From NCBI RefSeq assembly GCF_017744835.1, contig NZ_JAGIAM010000001.1:62001-126000 (forward strand): DNA of 64,000 bases, in the 5' to 3' direction. Under the pieces are notes generated by a model. The model worked only from the letters and a program-made list of their open reading frames with translations. It did not search any database and was not told where the DNA came from. The stretch is from Sphingomonas sp. (GTDB lineage: Bacteria; Pseudomonadota; Alphaproteobacteria; Sphingomonadales; Sphingomonadaceae). Made by a program: the position numbers and the translations under genes. Below, one piece after another: positions 42,897 through 52,734 of this stretch. The first letter of the stretch is position 1, and each line of letters begins with the position of its first letter.

Positions 42897-44588
42897 ATGA
42901 CCGACCCCGAGCACGTCTGGCGCACGGCCTATCGCCATCCCGGCAAATGGGACCTGAGCTTCCCCCCGGCATCGATGGTCGAGCTGTTCGAGCAGAGCGC
43001 GCAGGCGCATCCCGACGCGCCGCTGCTCGATTTCATGGGGCGCCGCTACAGCTATGGCGAGACGCTCGACGGCGCCAATCGAGTCGCCTGCGGGCTCGCG
43101 GCGCTCGGCTATGGCCGCGGCGACCGGATCGGGCTCTTCCTGCCCAATGTGCCGCATTATGTCGCGGCCTATTACGGCATCCTCAAGCTCGGCGCGACGG
43201 TGGTCAATTTCTCGCCGCTCTATTCGGTCGACGAGCTTGCCGCGCAGGTCGAGGATTCGGGGACGCGGCTGCTCTTCACGCTTTCGGCGTCGGCGCTGCT
43301 GCCGACGGCGCTCAAGGTGCTCGAACAGAGCGGCCTCGAGCGGTTGGTGGTGGGATCGATCGCGGGCGCGCTGCCGCCGGCCAAGTCGCTCTTCTACCGT
43401 TGGTTCCGCGGCAGCGAGATCACGCCGCGTCCGCACGATCCGCGCATCCTGGCCTTCTCGGAGCTGATCCACAACGACGGCGCGTGCGCGCCCGCCGCGA
43501 TCGATCCCGAGCACGACCTGGCGCTGATCCAATATACCGGCGGCACCACCGGCACGCCCAAGGGGGCGATGCTCACCCACCAGAATCTCTCGGCCAATGC
43601 GCGCCAGGTCTCGCTGCTCGATCCCGAGCTGGGCAAGGCGCAGGACCGCATCCTGGGGGTGCTTCCCTTCTTCCACGTCTTCGCCAACACCTGCGTGCTC
43701 AACCGCACCGTGCTGACCGGCGGCGAGATCGTGATGCTGCCGCGCTTCAACGCCAAGCAGGCGCTGGCCGAGCTGCGCCGAACGCGCCCGCGCGCGATGC
43801 CCGGCGTGCCGACCATGTACCAGGCGCTGCTCGACGCGCCGGGAATGAAGCCCGACGACTTTTCATCGCTGCGCTTCTGCATCTCGGGCGGCGCGCCGCT
43901 GCCACAGCAGCTCAAGGAGCATTTCGAGCAAGTCTCCGGCGCGAGGCTGATCGAAGGCTATGGCCTTTCCGAAAGCTCGGGCGTGGTCTCGACCAATCCC
44001 TATGAGGGGCTCAACAAGCCCGGCACGATCGGCCAGCCGATCGCGGGCACGCGCGTGCGGCTGGTCGACAAGGAGGATCCCACGCGACCTCCGCCGCCGG
44101 GCGAGCCGGGCGAGATCGTCGTCTCGGGCCCGCAGATCATGAAGGGCTATTGGAACCGGCCGGACGCCGACGCCCAGGTATTCGTCGAAGTCGATGGCGA
44201 GGGGCACTGGCTGCGCACCGGCGACGTCGGCACGATCGACGAGGACGGCTATATCCGCATCGTCGACCGGCTGAAGGACATGATCGCGGTCGGCGGCTTC
44301 AAGGTATTCCCCAGCCAGATCGAGCAGGTGCTCTACCAGCACCCCGCCGTGAAGGAAGCGCTCGTGATCGGGCTTCCGGACGCCTATCATGGCGAGCTGC
44401 CGCACGCCTATGTGACGCTCAACGAAGGCGCGAAGGCGGAAGGGCCGGAAATCTGCGTCTGGCTCAACGGCAAGCTGGGCAAGCACGAGCGCGTCGCCGG
44501 CGTGGTGGTGCGCGAAAGCCTGCCCAAGACGATGATCGGCAAGCTCAGTCGCAAGGACCTGCTGGCGGAGGTCCGCGGCGGGGCCTGA
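42897..44588 (+). CDS. Long-chain fatty acid-CoA ligase (AMP-binding)
   Basis: 563 residues from ATG 42,897. Adenylation motifs: YTGGTTGTPKGAMLTH (A3), GYGLSESSG (A5), LRTGDVGTIDEDGYIRIVDR (A7) and the catalytic Lys near the end (MIGKLSRKDLL). Activates fatty acids to acyl-CoA for beta-oxidation or lipid synthesis. Followed 17 bases later by a cupredoxin gene. Confidence 0.92.
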   Translation: MTDPEHVWRTAYRHPGKWDLSFPPASMVELFEQSAQAHPDAPLLDFMGRRYSYGETLDGANRVACGLAALGYGRGDRIGLFLPNVPHYVAAYYGILKLGATVVNFSPLYSVDELAAQVEDSGTRLLFTLSASALLPTALKVLEQSGLERLVVGSIAGALPPAKSLFYRWFRGSEITPRPHDPRILAFSELIHNDGACAPAAIDPEHDLALIQYTGGTTGTPKGAMLTHQNLSANARQVSLLDPELGKAQDRILGVLPFFHVFANTCVLNRTVLTGGEIVMLPRFNAKQALAELRRTRPRAMPGVPTMYQALLDAPGMKPDDFSSLRFCISGGAPLPQQLKEHFEQVSGARLIEGYGLSESSGVVSTNPYEGLNKPGTIGQPIAGTRVRLVDKEDPTRPPPPGEPGEIVVSGPQIMKGYWNRPDADAQVFVEVDGEGHWLRTGDVGTIDEDGYIRIVDRLKDMIAVGGFKVFPSQIEQVLYQHPAVKEALVIGLPDAYHGELPHAYVTLNEGAKAEGPEICVWLNGKLGKHERVAGVVVRESLPKTMIGKLSRKDLLAEVRGGA

Positions 44589-44605
44589 ATCGAAGGACCG
44601 TCGCC

Positions 44606-44971
44606 ATGCACAAGCTGCTTCCCCTCGCCGCGCTCGCGCTGGCCTCTGCCGCGCCGGCCGAACAGCGCGTCGACGTCGCGCTGTCGAACTTCCGGTTCAC
44701 GCCGGCCACGATCGCGCTCCACCACGGCCAGCCCTATCTGCTGCACCTGACCAGCCACGGCGGGCACAGCTTCGCAGCCAAGGAATTCTTCGCCGCCGCG
44801 ACCATGCCGGCAGCGGACCGGGCGAAGCTGGCGGGCGGCAAGGTCGAGCTCGACGACGGCGAAAGCGTCGACATCCATTTCGTCGCGCCTGCGCCGGGCA
44901 ACTACCGGATCAAATGCACCCATTTCCTCCACGCGGGCTTCGGGATGACCGGCGCCTTCGTGGTGCGCTGA
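44606..44971 (+). CDS. Cupredoxin-like periplasmic protein
   Basis: 121 residues with signal peptide (LLPLAALALASAAPA). Single beta-barrel domain; type-1 copper ligand candidates His in HGGHSF and the C-terminal Cys-x2-His-x3-His-x4-Met region (CTHFLHAGFGM). Probably binds copper for electron transfer or copper handling. Confidence 0.8.
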   Translation: MHKLLPLAALALASAAPAEQRVDVALSNFRFTPATIALHHGQPYLLHLTSHGGHSFAAKEFFAAATMPAADRAKLAGGKVELDDGESVDIHFVAPAPGNYRIKCTHFLHAGFGMTGAFVVR

Positions 44972-45040
44972 TCGAAACCCTTGCAACGCGCCCGCTTTGC
45001 GGAGATGGGCGCGGCGAAGAGGTTCACCGGGAGGGATCGC

Positions 45041-45541
45041 GTGCATCGGAACAAGCTCATTCTTCTGGCCGGCGTGGTGCTGGCGTGCGGCGCCGGCGTC
45101 GCGATCGCGCGCAATGCGCAGACCGGGTCGGGACCCTCGCAGGACGCCGCCTGGCACAATCGCCAGATGCTCGCGCTCGCGCAGCTCAAGGCGGCCGACG
45201 GCTGGCAGCCGCTCCAGGGCGGGCTGCGCTGGCGTCGGATCAAGGGCGACGGCAAGGGCGCGCATCCGACGGTGCAGGACACCGTCACGCTCCATTATGC
45301 CGGAACGCTGATCGACGGCACCGAGTTCGACAGCTCCTATAGCCGCGGCGAGCCCGCCACCTTCCCGCTCGGCATGCTGATCCCGGCCTGGCAGCTGGCC
45401 GTGCCGATGATGGGCGTGGGCGACACGATCGAGATCGCCACTCCCGCCGACCTCGGCTATGGCCCTGAGGGCAAGGGGCCGATCCCCGGCGGTGCGACAC
45501 TGTTCTTCAAGGTCGAGCTGCTCGGGATCGAGGGGCGGTAA
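45041..45541 (+). CDS. FKBP-type peptidyl-prolyl cis-trans isomerase
   Basis: 166 residues from GTG 45,041, which has GGGAGG six bases upstream; an ATG at 45,005 is less well placed. N-terminal signal/anchor (LILLAGVVLACGAGVA), then a FKBP domain with VTLHYAGTLIDGTEFDSSY, AWQLAVPMMGVGD and LGYGPEGKGPIPGGATL. Likely periplasmic folding helper. Confidence 0.9.
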   Translation: MHRNKLILLAGVVLACGAGVAIARNAQTGSGPSQDAAWHNRQMLALAQLKAADGWQPLQGGLRWRRIKGDGKGAHPTVQDTVTLHYAGTLIDGTEFDSSYSRGEPATFPLGMLIPAWQLAVPMMGVGDTIEIATPADLGYGPEGKGPIPGGATLFFKVELLGIEGR

Positions 45542-45550
45542 GCCCTTCGC

Positions 45551-45570
45551 ACCCCGGCGAAGGCCGGGGT
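45551..45570. terminator. Hairpin between convergent genes
   Basis: ACCCCGGC and GCCGGGGT, perfect 8-bp stem with GAAG loop, no T-run. Lies in the 39-base gap between the FKBP and aldehyde dehydrogenase stops; may act as a weak bidirectional terminator. Confidence 0.4.
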
Positions 45571-45580
45571 ATAGCGAGGC

Positions 45581-46978
45581 TCAGTCCCCCGCCTGCGGCC
45601 CTGTGCGCTCGCCTTCGCCGGCGAACATCACGGCCTTGAGGTTCATGAACTCGTGCATGCCCCAAGGCCCCAGCTCGCGGCCATGGCCCGATAGCTTAAC
45701 GCCGCCGAAGGGCGCCTCGGGCGTCGAGGCGAGCAGCGAATTGACTGCGGTCATGCCCGACTGGATGTCGCGCGCGAACCGCTCGATTTCGCCCTCGTCC
45801 TTCGTCCACACCGCCGAGCCCAGGCCATAAGGCACGTCGTTGGCGAGCGCGATGGCTTGGTCGATGTCGTTCGCCTTGTAGACCAGCGCCACGGGGCCGA
45901 AGATCTCCTCCTTGGCGACGTCGGATTCGGGATCGAGGTCGACCAGCACGCCGGGCGTCATCCAGGCGCCCTCCCGATCGATCTTCTCGGCGCCGAACAG
46001 CAGCCGCGCGCCCGCAGCCTTGGCGCGCTCGACCTGCTCGAGCACCGTGTCGCGCTGCCCGACACTGGAGAGCGGCCCCATCACCGTCCCCTCGTCCATC
46101 GGATCGCCGATCTTCACGGCCCGCATGCCGGCCGAGAATTTGTCGAGGAAGGCGTCGTAGACATCTGCATGCACGATCATGCGCTTGGCGCAGATGCAGC
46201 TCTGCCCGGCATTCTGCACGCGCGCGGTGACTGCGGTTTTCGCTGCGGTGTCGAGGTCGGCGGAGGGCATGACGATCAGCGGGTCCGATCCGCCGAGCTC
46301 GAGCACGACCTTCTTGAGCGCCCTGCCCGCGGCCTGCGCCACCTTCGACCCCGCGCCTTCGCTCCCGGTGAGAGTCACCGCCACCACGCGGCGGTCGGCA
46401 ATGATGTCCGCCACCTTGTCGGACTTGATCGCCAGGTTCTGGAACAGCCCGTCGGGCGCGCCCGCGGCGCTCGCCAGCTGCTGCATCAGCGCCGCGCAGC
46501 CCTGGACGTTGGAGGCGTGCTTCAGCAGCGCGACATTGCCCGCCATGATCGTCGGCGCGAGGAAGCGCACCACCTGCCAATAGGGGAAGTTCCACGGCAT
46601 CACCGCCAGCACCGGCCCCATCGGCAGCCAGCGCGCCACGGCGTGGCCGCTCGCGGTCTTCACCGTGGTGGGCTCGAGGTAGCGGGGCCCGTGCTCGGCA
46701 TAATGGCGGAAGCCGGCGATGCACTTCTCCACCTCCGCGATCCCCGCGGCGAGCGTCTTGCCCATCTCCTTCACGGCCGTCTCGGCGAGGTGGCGCTTGT
46801 TCGCCTCCCACTGGTCCGCGATCGCGGAGAGCAGCGCGGTCCGCTGGTCGAGCGGCGTATTACGCCACGACTGGAACGCCGCCTCGGCGCGCGACAGCGC
46901 CATCTCGATGCCGTCGGCGTCGAGCTCCTCGTGCTCGGCCAGGGTCTCGCCGGTCGCAGGGTTGATGCTGGTGAACAT
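45581..46978 (-). CDS. NAD(P)-dependent succinate-semialdehyde dehydrogenase-type aldehyde dehydrogenase
   Basis: 465 residues from ATG 46,978 (MFTSINPATGETL). ALDH fold motifs: VMPWNFPYWQV, LTGSEGAG, catalytic Glu in LELGGSDP, catalytic Cys in NAGQSCICAKR, and EEIFGPVA. Best fits the SSADH group (GABA shunt). The start shared with this group, MxTSxNPATGE, supports the chosen codon. Confidence 0.88.
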   Translation of the reverse strand: MFTSINPATGETLAEHEELDADGIEMALSRAEAAFQSWRNTPLDQRTALLSAIADQWEANKRHLAETAVKEMGKTLAAGIAEVEKCIAGFRHYAEHGPRYLEPTTVKTASGHAVARWLPMGPVLAVMPWNFPYWQVVRFLAPTIMAGNVALLKHASNVQGCAALMQQLASAAGAPDGLFQNLAIKSDKVADIIADRRVVAVTLTGSEGAGSKVAQAAGRALKKVVLELGGSDPLIVMPSADLDTAAKTAVTARVQNAGQSCICAKRMIVHADVYDAFLDKFSAGMRAVKIGDPMDEGTVMGPLSSVGQRDTVLEQVERAKAAGARLLFGAEKIDREGAWMTPGVLVDLDPESDVAKEEIFGPVALVYKANDIDQAIALANDVPYGLGSAVWTKDEGEIERFARDIQSGMTAVNSLLASTPEAPFGGVKLSGHGRELGPWGMHEFMNLKAVMFAGEGERTGPQAGD

Positions 46979-47088
46979 GAAGGCCTCCTCGATGCCGTAG
47001 CAACGCGGAGCTAGGGTCTCGGTGCCGCCCGCGCAATTTGCAGCGCAGCATGTTGCCTTGATGGCCCCCGCTGCCGCATAGCGGGCGC

Positions 47089-47334
47089 ATGACGGAAGAA
47101 GCGGATATTTCGGGGCTCTCGTTCGAGGATGCACTCAAGGAGCTCGAGCGGATCGTCGGCCGATTGGAAAGCGGCGAGGCGCAGCTCCAGGAAGCGATCG
47201 ACCTCTACGAGCGCGGCGACCGGCTGCGGCGCCAGTGCGCGGCGCGGCTCGACGCCGCCCAGGCGCGCATCGAGGCGATCCGCACCGATGCCGAGGGCCG
47301 CGCGGCGGGCAGCGCGCCCTTCAACGCCGGCTGA
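47089..47334 (+). CDS. xseB: Exodeoxyribonuclease VII small subunit
   Basis: 81 residues. Diagnostic helical pattern LSFEDALKELERIVGRLESG...EAIDLYERGDRL. Small subunit of the ssDNA-specific nuclease; the large subunit gene is not in the window. Followed by ispA after 8 bases, a common alphaproteobacterial arrangement. Confidence 0.95.
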   Translation: MTEEADISGLSFEDALKELERIVGRLESGEAQLQEAIDLYERGDRLRRQCAARLDAAQARIEAIRTDAEGRAAGSAPFNAG

Positions 47335-47342
47335 GCGCGCGC

Positions 47343-48242
47343 GTGGCGGACGCCTCCCTCCCGCTCGAGGCGGCGCTGCGCGAAGTCGCGGGCGAGATGG
47401 ACCGGCAGTTCGACCGGCTGCTCGCCATTCCGGACGATCCGCGCGAGCAGCTCTATCGCGCGATGCGCCACGCCGCGATCGGCGGCGGCAAGCGGCTGCG
47501 GCCGCTGCTCGTCTTCGCGACCGCGCGGATGTTCGGCGTCGACCGCAATTGCACGGCGCGCGTCGCGACGGCGGTCGAGTGCATCCATGTCTATTCGCTG
47601 ATCCATGACGATCTGCCGTCGATGGACGACGACGACCTGCGCCGCGGTAAGCCCACGGTGCACAAGGCCTTCGACGAGGCAACGGCGATCCTGGCCGGCG
47701 ACAGCCTCCAGGCGCTCGCCTTCGAGCTGCTCGCCGCCGAGGCGACGCACCCCGATCCGTTCGTGCGCACCGAGCTGGTGACCGCGCTCGCGCACGCTGC
47801 GGGTCCGGCCGGCATGGTCGGCGGGCAGATGATGGATCTGCAGGCCGAGAAAGCGAGCTTCGACCTGCCCACCGTCACGCGGCTCCAGGCGCTCAAGACC
47901 GGTGCGCTGATCGGCTGCGCGGTCGAATGCGGCGCGATCCTCGGCCGTGTGGGGCCGGAAGGCCGCAAGGGCCTGCGGGGCTATGCCCGCGACCTCGGCC
48001 TCGCCTTCCAGATCGCCGACGACATCCTCGATGCCGAGGGCGACGAGGAAACGGCCGGCAAGAAGCTGCGCAAGGACGCGGACCGCGGCAAGGAGACGTT
48101 CCTCACCCTGCTCGGCCTCGAGCGCGCCCGCGCGCAGGCGCGCCTGCTGGTCGACCAGGCCATCGCCCATCTCCACGCCTTCGGCCCCGAAGCCGATCTG
48201 CTCCGCGACATCGCCCGCTTCACTCTGGAACGCGACCGATAG
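47343..48242 (+). CDS. ispA: Farnesyl diphosphate synthase (polyprenyl synthetase)
   Basis: 299 residues from GTG 47,343. First Asp-rich motif DDLPSMDDDD and second DDILD, with GGKRLRP and GQMMDL. Condenses IPP with DMAPP/GPP in isoprenoid synthesis. dxs often follows xseB-ispA in this class; here coaD follows instead. Confidence 0.94.
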   Translation: MADASLPLEAALREVAGEMDRQFDRLLAIPDDPREQLYRAMRHAAIGGGKRLRPLLVFATARMFGVDRNCTARVATAVECIHVYSLIHDDLPSMDDDDLRRGKPTVHKAFDEATAILAGDSLQALAFELLAAEATHPDPFVRTELVTALAHAAGPAGMVGGQMMDLQAEKASFDLPTVTRLQALKTGALIGCAVECGAILGRVGPEGRKGLRGYARDLGLAFQIADDILDAEGDEETAGKKLRKDADRGKETFLTLLGLERARAQARLLVDQAIAHLHAFGPEADLLRDIARFTLERDR

Positions 48243-48250
48243 GAACCCCC

Positions 48251-48757
48251 ATGACCATCCGCACCGGCGTCTATCCCGGGACCTTCGATCCCATCACACT
48301 CGGCCACATGGACATCATCCGGCGCGGCGCGAAGCTCGTAGACCGGCTGGTGATCGGCGTGACCACCAATCCGTCCAAGTCGCCGATGTTCACGGTCGAG
48401 GAGCGGATGGAGATGGTGAAGCGCGAAGTCGGTGGCATCGCGGGCGAGATCCATGTCGTCAGTTTCGACTCGCTGCTGATGGATTTCGCCGAGCGTGAGG
48501 GCGCGAGCGTGATCGTGCGCGGGCTGCGCGCCGTCGCCGACTTCGAATATGAATATCAGATGGCGGGGATGAACCAGCAGCTCAACCAGCGGATCGAGAC
48601 GGTCTTCCTGATGGCCGACGTCTCGCTCCAGCCGATCGCGAGCCGGCTGGTGAAGGAAATCGCACTCTATGGCGGCGCGATCCGCAAGTTCGTGACGCCG
48701 GCGGTCGAGGCCGATGTCGCGCGCCGCGTCGCCGAGATCGGCCGCAAAGGCAGCTGA
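48251..48757 (+). CDS. coaD: Phosphopantetheine adenylyltransferase
   Basis: 168 residues, the usual length. Nucleotidyl-transferase motif YPGTFDPITLGH and C-terminal SRLVKEIALYGG; VRGLRAVADFEYE substrate loop. Fourth step of coenzyme A synthesis. Eight bases after ispA. Confidence 0.96.
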   Translation: MTIRTGVYPGTFDPITLGHMDIIRRGAKLVDRLVIGVTTNPSKSPMFTVEERMEMVKREVGGIAGEIHVVSFDSLLMDFAEREGASVIVRGLRAVADFEYEYQMAGMNQQLNQRIETVFLMADVSLQPIASRLVKEIALYGGAIRKFVTPAVEADVARRVAEIGRKGS

Positions 48758-48831
48758 TCGCACGGGCCTTTCCGTCCGACGCGCTTTGCTCTAATTCAAT
48801 GCCAAATCCGATTTTTCGAGCGGGGAAGTTG

Positions 48832-49533
48832 ATGCGTTTCGTTGCCGCCATGGCCGCTGCTGCCGCCATGCTGATTGCTGTTCCCGCGCTGGCACAGGGA
48901 GGGGGAGGCGCCCCCGCGCCCAAGCCTGAGATCGAGCCGTTCAAGGACGTCGCCGCCACTGCGCACGCCGACACGGCCACGCCGACCGCCGACCCCGAGA
49001 ATACCTGGGTGCTCGACCTGTCGTCAGGCGGCCGCGTCACGATCCGGCTGCGCCCCGACGTCGCGCCCAAGATGGTTCAGCAAGTCAAGACGCTGACCCG
49101 CCGCAAATTCTATGACGGCACGCCCTTCCACCGCGTGATCGACGGCGGCGAAAACATGGCGCAGGGCGGCGATCCCACCGGCACCGGCACGGGCGAATCG
49201 GACCTTCCGGACGTGCCCGCCGAGTTCAACAACCTGCCGCACGTTCGCGGTGCGGTCTCGGCCGCGCGCACGCAGGACCCGAACAGCGCCAACAGCCAGT
49301 TCTTCATCATGTTCGGCCCGCGCCTGGGCTTCGATCGCGACTATACCGTCTTCGGACGCGTCGTGGGCGGCATGCAGTGGGTCGACAAGATCGAGCGCGG
49401 CGAGCCGCCGGCGAACCCGACGCGCATCCTCCACGCCTATATCGCGGCCGACAATCCGCCTCCCTATCAGCCTGCGCCCGTCGTCGCGCCGGCGCTGCCG
49501 GAGGGCGAGACCAAGGTCACGCTGCCGCAATAA
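48832..49533 (+). CDS. Cyclophilin-type peptidyl-prolyl isomerase, exported
   Basis: 233 residues from ATG 48,832, which has GGGGAAG upstream and begins a good signal peptide (MRFVAAMAAAAAMLIAVPAL-AQ); an ATG at 48,799 would add 11 residues ahead of it. Cyclophilin motifs FYDGTPFHRVIDG, MAQGGDPTGTG, NSANSQFFIMFG. Its stop is directly followed by the queA GTG. Confidence 0.92.
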   Translation: MRFVAAMAAAAAMLIAVPALAQGGGGAPAPKPEIEPFKDVAATAHADTATPTADPENTWVLDLSSGGRVTIRLRPDVAPKMVQQVKTLTRRKFYDGTPFHRVIDGGENMAQGGDPTGTGTGESDLPDVPAEFNNLPHVRGAVSAARTQDPNSANSQFFIMFGPRLGFDRDYTVFGRVVGGMQWVDKIERGEPPANPTRILHAYIAADNPPPYQPAPVVAPALPEGETKVTLPQ

Positions 49534-50565
49534 GTGGACGTCGGCCTCTTCGACTTCGAGCTGCCCCCGGAGCGGATCGCGCTCCGGCCCGCGGCGCCCC
49601 GCGACTCCGCCCGGCTGCTCGTGCTGGACGGCGCGGAGACGCGTGACGCGACCGTCCGCGAGCTTCCGCGCCAGCTCCGCGCCGGCGACCTGCTGGTCTT
49701 CAACGACACGCGCGTGATCCCCGCACAGCTCGAAGGGCTGCGGGGGGAGGCGCGGATCGGCGCGACGCTCCACAAGCGCGAGGGGCCGCGGCGCTGGCGC
49801 GCCTTCATCCGCAACGCCAAGCGGCTGCGCGACGGGGACAGCATCGACTTCGGCCAGGGCGTCACCGCCACGGCCTCGGACCGCGCCGAGGACGGCAGCT
49901 TCGCGCTTGACTTCGCGGGCGACGAGCCGGTCGAGCTGCTGCTGGAGCGCTGCGGCCGCATGCCGCTGCCGCCCTACATCGCCTCGAAGCGCGACACCGA
50001 CGCGCGCGATGCCGAGGATTACCAGACCATGTTCGCGGCCGAGCCCGGCGCGGTCGCCGCGCCCACGGCCGCGCTCCACTTCACGCCCGAACTCCTCGCC
50101 GCGCTCGACGCCGCGGGCATCGGCCACGCCACGCTGACGCTGCACGTCGGCGCCGGCACCTTCCTCCCCGTCAAGGCCGAGGATACCACCGACCACAAGA
50201 TGCACGCCGAATGGGGCCGCATCGATCGTGCTACCGCCGACCGCCTCAACGCCGTGCGCGCCGCGGGTGGCCGAGTGATCGCAGTCGGCACCACCAGCCT
50301 GCGCCTGATCGAGAGCGCGGCGGGCGAGGACGGGCTGATCCGCCCGTTCGAAGGCGACACCGCGATCTTCATCAAGCCGGGCTATCGCTTCAAGGGCATC
50401 GACGGGCTGGTCACCAACTTCCACCTTCCACGCTCGACTCTGTTCATGCTGGTATCGGCGCTGATGGGGCTGGATCGGATGCAGGCGGCCTATGCCCATG
50501 CGATCGCCAACGGCTACCGCTTCTATTCCTACGGCGACGCCAGCCTGCTGCTGCCTTCGAAGTGA
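49534..50565 (+). CDS. queA: S-adenosylmethionine:tRNA ribosyltransferase-isomerase
   Basis: 343 residues from GTG 49,534, immediately after the cyclophilin stop. Family blocks [49 protein letters not shown] and [16 protein letters not shown] are present. Forms epoxyqueuosine in tRNA; works downstream of Tgt, encoded at 56,976. Confidence 0.96.
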   Translation: MDVGLFDFELPPERIALRPAAPRDSARLLVLDGAETRDATVRELPRQLRAGDLLVFNDTRVIPAQLEGLRGEARIGATLHKREGPRRWRAFIRNAKRLRDGDSIDFGQGVTATASDRAEDGSFALDFAGDEPVELLLERCGRMPLPPYIASKRDTDARDAEDYQTMFAAEPGAVAAPTAALHFTPELLAALDAAGIGHATLTLHVGAGTFLPVKAEDTTDHKMHAEWGRIDRATADRLNAVRAAGGRVIAVGTTSLRLIESAAGEDGLIRPFEGDTAIFIKPGYRFKGIDGLVTNFHLPRSTLFMLVSALMGLDRMQAAYAHAIANGYRFYSYGDASLLLPSK

Positions 50566-50576
50566 AAGGTTTCCCG

Positions 50577-51074
50577 ATGCGCCTTGCCCTGCTGCTCGCG
50601 ACTCTTCTCGCTACCCCGGCACTGGCACAGGAACGCCCTGCCCTGCCGCCGGTCCAGGCCGTGCCGGCAGGCCCGCAGCAGCCGCCCGCGACGGTGATCG
50701 CCGAGCCTGTGGCGATGATGATCGCCGCCTTCGATGCCGATGGCGATGCCCGCGTCACCCGCGCCGAGTTCGACGCCGGATTGCGCCGCAGCTTCGACAG
50801 CGTGGACACCGGGCACAAGGGCAGCCTGGGCTATATCGCCTTCTCCGATTGGTCCGAGCGCTGGATGGGAGACCGCAACACCCTCCCCAGCCCCTTCGAG
50901 ACCGACCGCGACGGCGACAACCAGGTGAGCTTCGCCGAGCTGGCCCAGCGCTTCGACCTGCTGTTCGCGCGCTTCGATGCCGACAAGGACGGGGTGATCG
51001 TGCGCCGCGAGCTGCTGACCATCCGCCCGCCAGTGTTCGCTCCCGGCACGCGCCGGCGCGAACGCCGCAATTGA
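50577..51074 (+). CDS. EF-hand calcium-binding secreted protein
   Basis: 165 residues with signal peptide (LALLLATLLATPALAQ). At least three EF-hand loops: DADGDARVTRAEF, DRDGDNQVSFAEL and DADKDGVIVRREL. Periplasmic calcium binding is likely; role unknown. 11 bases after queA. Confidence 0.88.
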   Translation: MRLALLLATLLATPALAQERPALPPVQAVPAGPQQPPATVIAEPVAMMIAAFDADGDARVTRAEFDAGLRRSFDSVDTGHKGSLGYIAFSDWSERWMGDRNTLPSPFETDRDGDNQVSFAELAQRFDLLFARFDADKDGVIVRRELLTIRPPVFAPGTRRRERRN

Positions 51075-51115
51075 TGTCCTAGCATCTCATGCGTTTGCGC
51101 GGCTAAACCGCAGCG

Positions 51116-52051
51116 ATGGCCGCCAGTCACGACCACGCCCATGACCACCACGGGCACCATCATCACGCGCCGGCGGATTTCGGCCGCGCCTTCGCCATCG
51201 GCACGGCGCTCAACCTGGGCTTCGTGGTCATCGAGGGTACCGCGGGTTTCCTGATCGATTCGGTCGCGCTGCTGGCCGATGCCGGGCACAATCTGTCGGA
51301 CGTGCTCGGGCTGCTCGTCGCCTGGGCCGGCGCAGAGCTCGCCAAGCGCCCCGCCTCCAAGCGCTTCACCTATGGGCTGCGCGGCTCGTCGATCCTCGCG
51401 GCGCTGGCCAACGGGCTGCTGCTGCTCGTCGCGGTAGGCGCGATCGCGCTCGAGGCGGTGCAGCGCTTCGCCGATCCGCCCGCGGTGCCGGGCCTGCCGG
51501 TGATGATCGTCGCCGCGATCGGCATCGTCGTGAACCTGGCCACCGCGATGCTCTTCGCGCGCGGGCGCAAGGGCGACATCAACATCCGCGGCGCCTATCT
51601 CCACATGGCCGCCGATGCCGGCGTTTCGGCAGCGGTGGTGGTGGGGGGCGGCATCATCCTGCTCACCGGCGCGCGCTGGCTCGATCCCGCGATCTCGCTG
51701 CTCGTCGTTGCGGTGATCCTGTGGAGCACCTGGGGGCTGCTGCGCGAGACCATCGTCATGCTCCTCCAAGCGGTGCCTGCCAGCATCGATGCCGAAGCCG
51801 TCGAGCAGACGCTCGCGCGCCTGCCCGGCGTCGCGCGCGTCCACGACCTCCACATCTGGCCGATGAGCACCACCGAGGCCGCGCTCACCGCGCATCTGGT
51901 GATGCCCGGCGGCCACCCCGGCGATTCGTTCCTGATCGACCTCCAGCACCGGCTGGCGCATGATTTCGGGATCGATCATACCACGGTGCAGATCGAAGTG
52001 GCCGACGGGGCGGAGTGCCGCATGCATGGCAACGGGCATGCACATGGCTGA
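51116..52051 (+). CDS. Cation diffusion facilitator, zinc-type (CzcD/ZitB-like)
   Basis: 311 residues, six membrane helices. Starts with a His-rich metal-sensing tail (HDHAHDHHGHHHH). Transport-site motifs ADAGHNLSD in helix 2 and HMAADAG in helix 5, and a cytoplasmic C-domain with VHDLHIWPMS. Proton-driven export of zinc or a similar ion. Confidence 0.93.
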   Translation: MAASHDHAHDHHGHHHHAPADFGRAFAIGTALNLGFVVIEGTAGFLIDSVALLADAGHNLSDVLGLLVAWAGAELAKRPASKRFTYGLRGSSILAALANGLLLLVAVGAIALEAVQRFADPPAVPGLPVMIVAAIGIVVNLATAMLFARGRKGDINIRGAYLHMAADAGVSAAVVVGGGIILLTGARWLDPAISLLVVAVILWSTWGLLRETIVMLLQAVPASIDAEAVEQTLARLPGVARVHDLHIWPMSTTEAALTAHLVMPGGHPGDSFLIDLQHRLAHDFGIDHTTVQIEVADGAECRMHGNGHAHG

Positions 52052-52730
52052 GGCGATGCCGAGCGCGGTGCACGCGCCGGTGGCGGACGGGCTGCCGATC
52101 CGGCTGGTGATCTTCGACTTCGACGGTACGCTCTCCGACAGCGGCGACTGGTTTCTCTCGGTCATCGACGATCTCGCGCGGCGCTTCCGCTTCCGCACCG
52201 TGGCGCAGGACGAAGTCGAGATGCTCCGCCACCGCAGCTCGCGCGAAGTGATCGACTATCTGGGCATCGCGCGCTGGAAGCTGCCGCTGATCGCGCGCCA
52301 TCTGCGCAAGCGCGTCGGGCGCAATGCGCACCAGATCGAGCTCTTCCCCGGCACCCCCGACCTGCTCGAGCGGCTCGCGGCGACGGGAGTCCGGATCGCG
52401 CTGGTGACCTCCAATTCGGAGGCCAATGCGCGAAAGATCCTGGGACCGCAGCATGCCGCGCGGATCGACTTCTACGCGTGCGGCGCGTCGCTGTTCGGCA
52501 AGGTCCCCAAGTTCCGCCGCGTGCTCAAGCGCATGGGCGTGCCCGCTGGCGAGGCGCTGGCGATCGGCGACGAGACGCGCGACGTCGACGCCGCGCGCGA
52601 AGTCGGCATGCGCTCCGGCTCGGTGCTATGGGGCTATGCGAGCGAGGCGGCGCTGGCCGGCGCGGGCCCCGACGCGCTGTTCCGCGCGCCGCAGGACATC
52701 GTCGACTACGTGGCCGCGCACCGCCGCTGA
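52044..52730 (+). CDS. HAD-superfamily hydrolase (phosphoglycolate phosphatase-like)
   Basis: 228 residues from ATG 52,044, overlapping the CDF stop; ATGs at 52,026 and 52,056 are alternatives. HAD motifs DFDGTL (I), LVTSNS (II), KVPKFRRVLKRMG (III) and GDETRDVDAA (IV). Cap of the helical type. Phosphatase of unknown substrate. Convergent with the DUF808 gene, 4 bases apart. Confidence 0.88.
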   Translation: MAEAMPSAVHAPVADGLPIRLVIFDFDGTLSDSGDWFLSVIDDLARRFRFRTVAQDEVEMLRHRSSREVIDYLGIARWKLPLIARHLRKRVGRNAHQIELFPGTPDLLERLAATGVRIALVTSNSEANARKILGPQHAARIDFYACGASLFGKVPKFRRVLKRMGVPAGEALAIGDETRDVDAAREVGMRSGSVLWGYASEAALAGAGPDALFRAPQDIVDYVAAHRR

Positions 52731-52734
52731 ACCC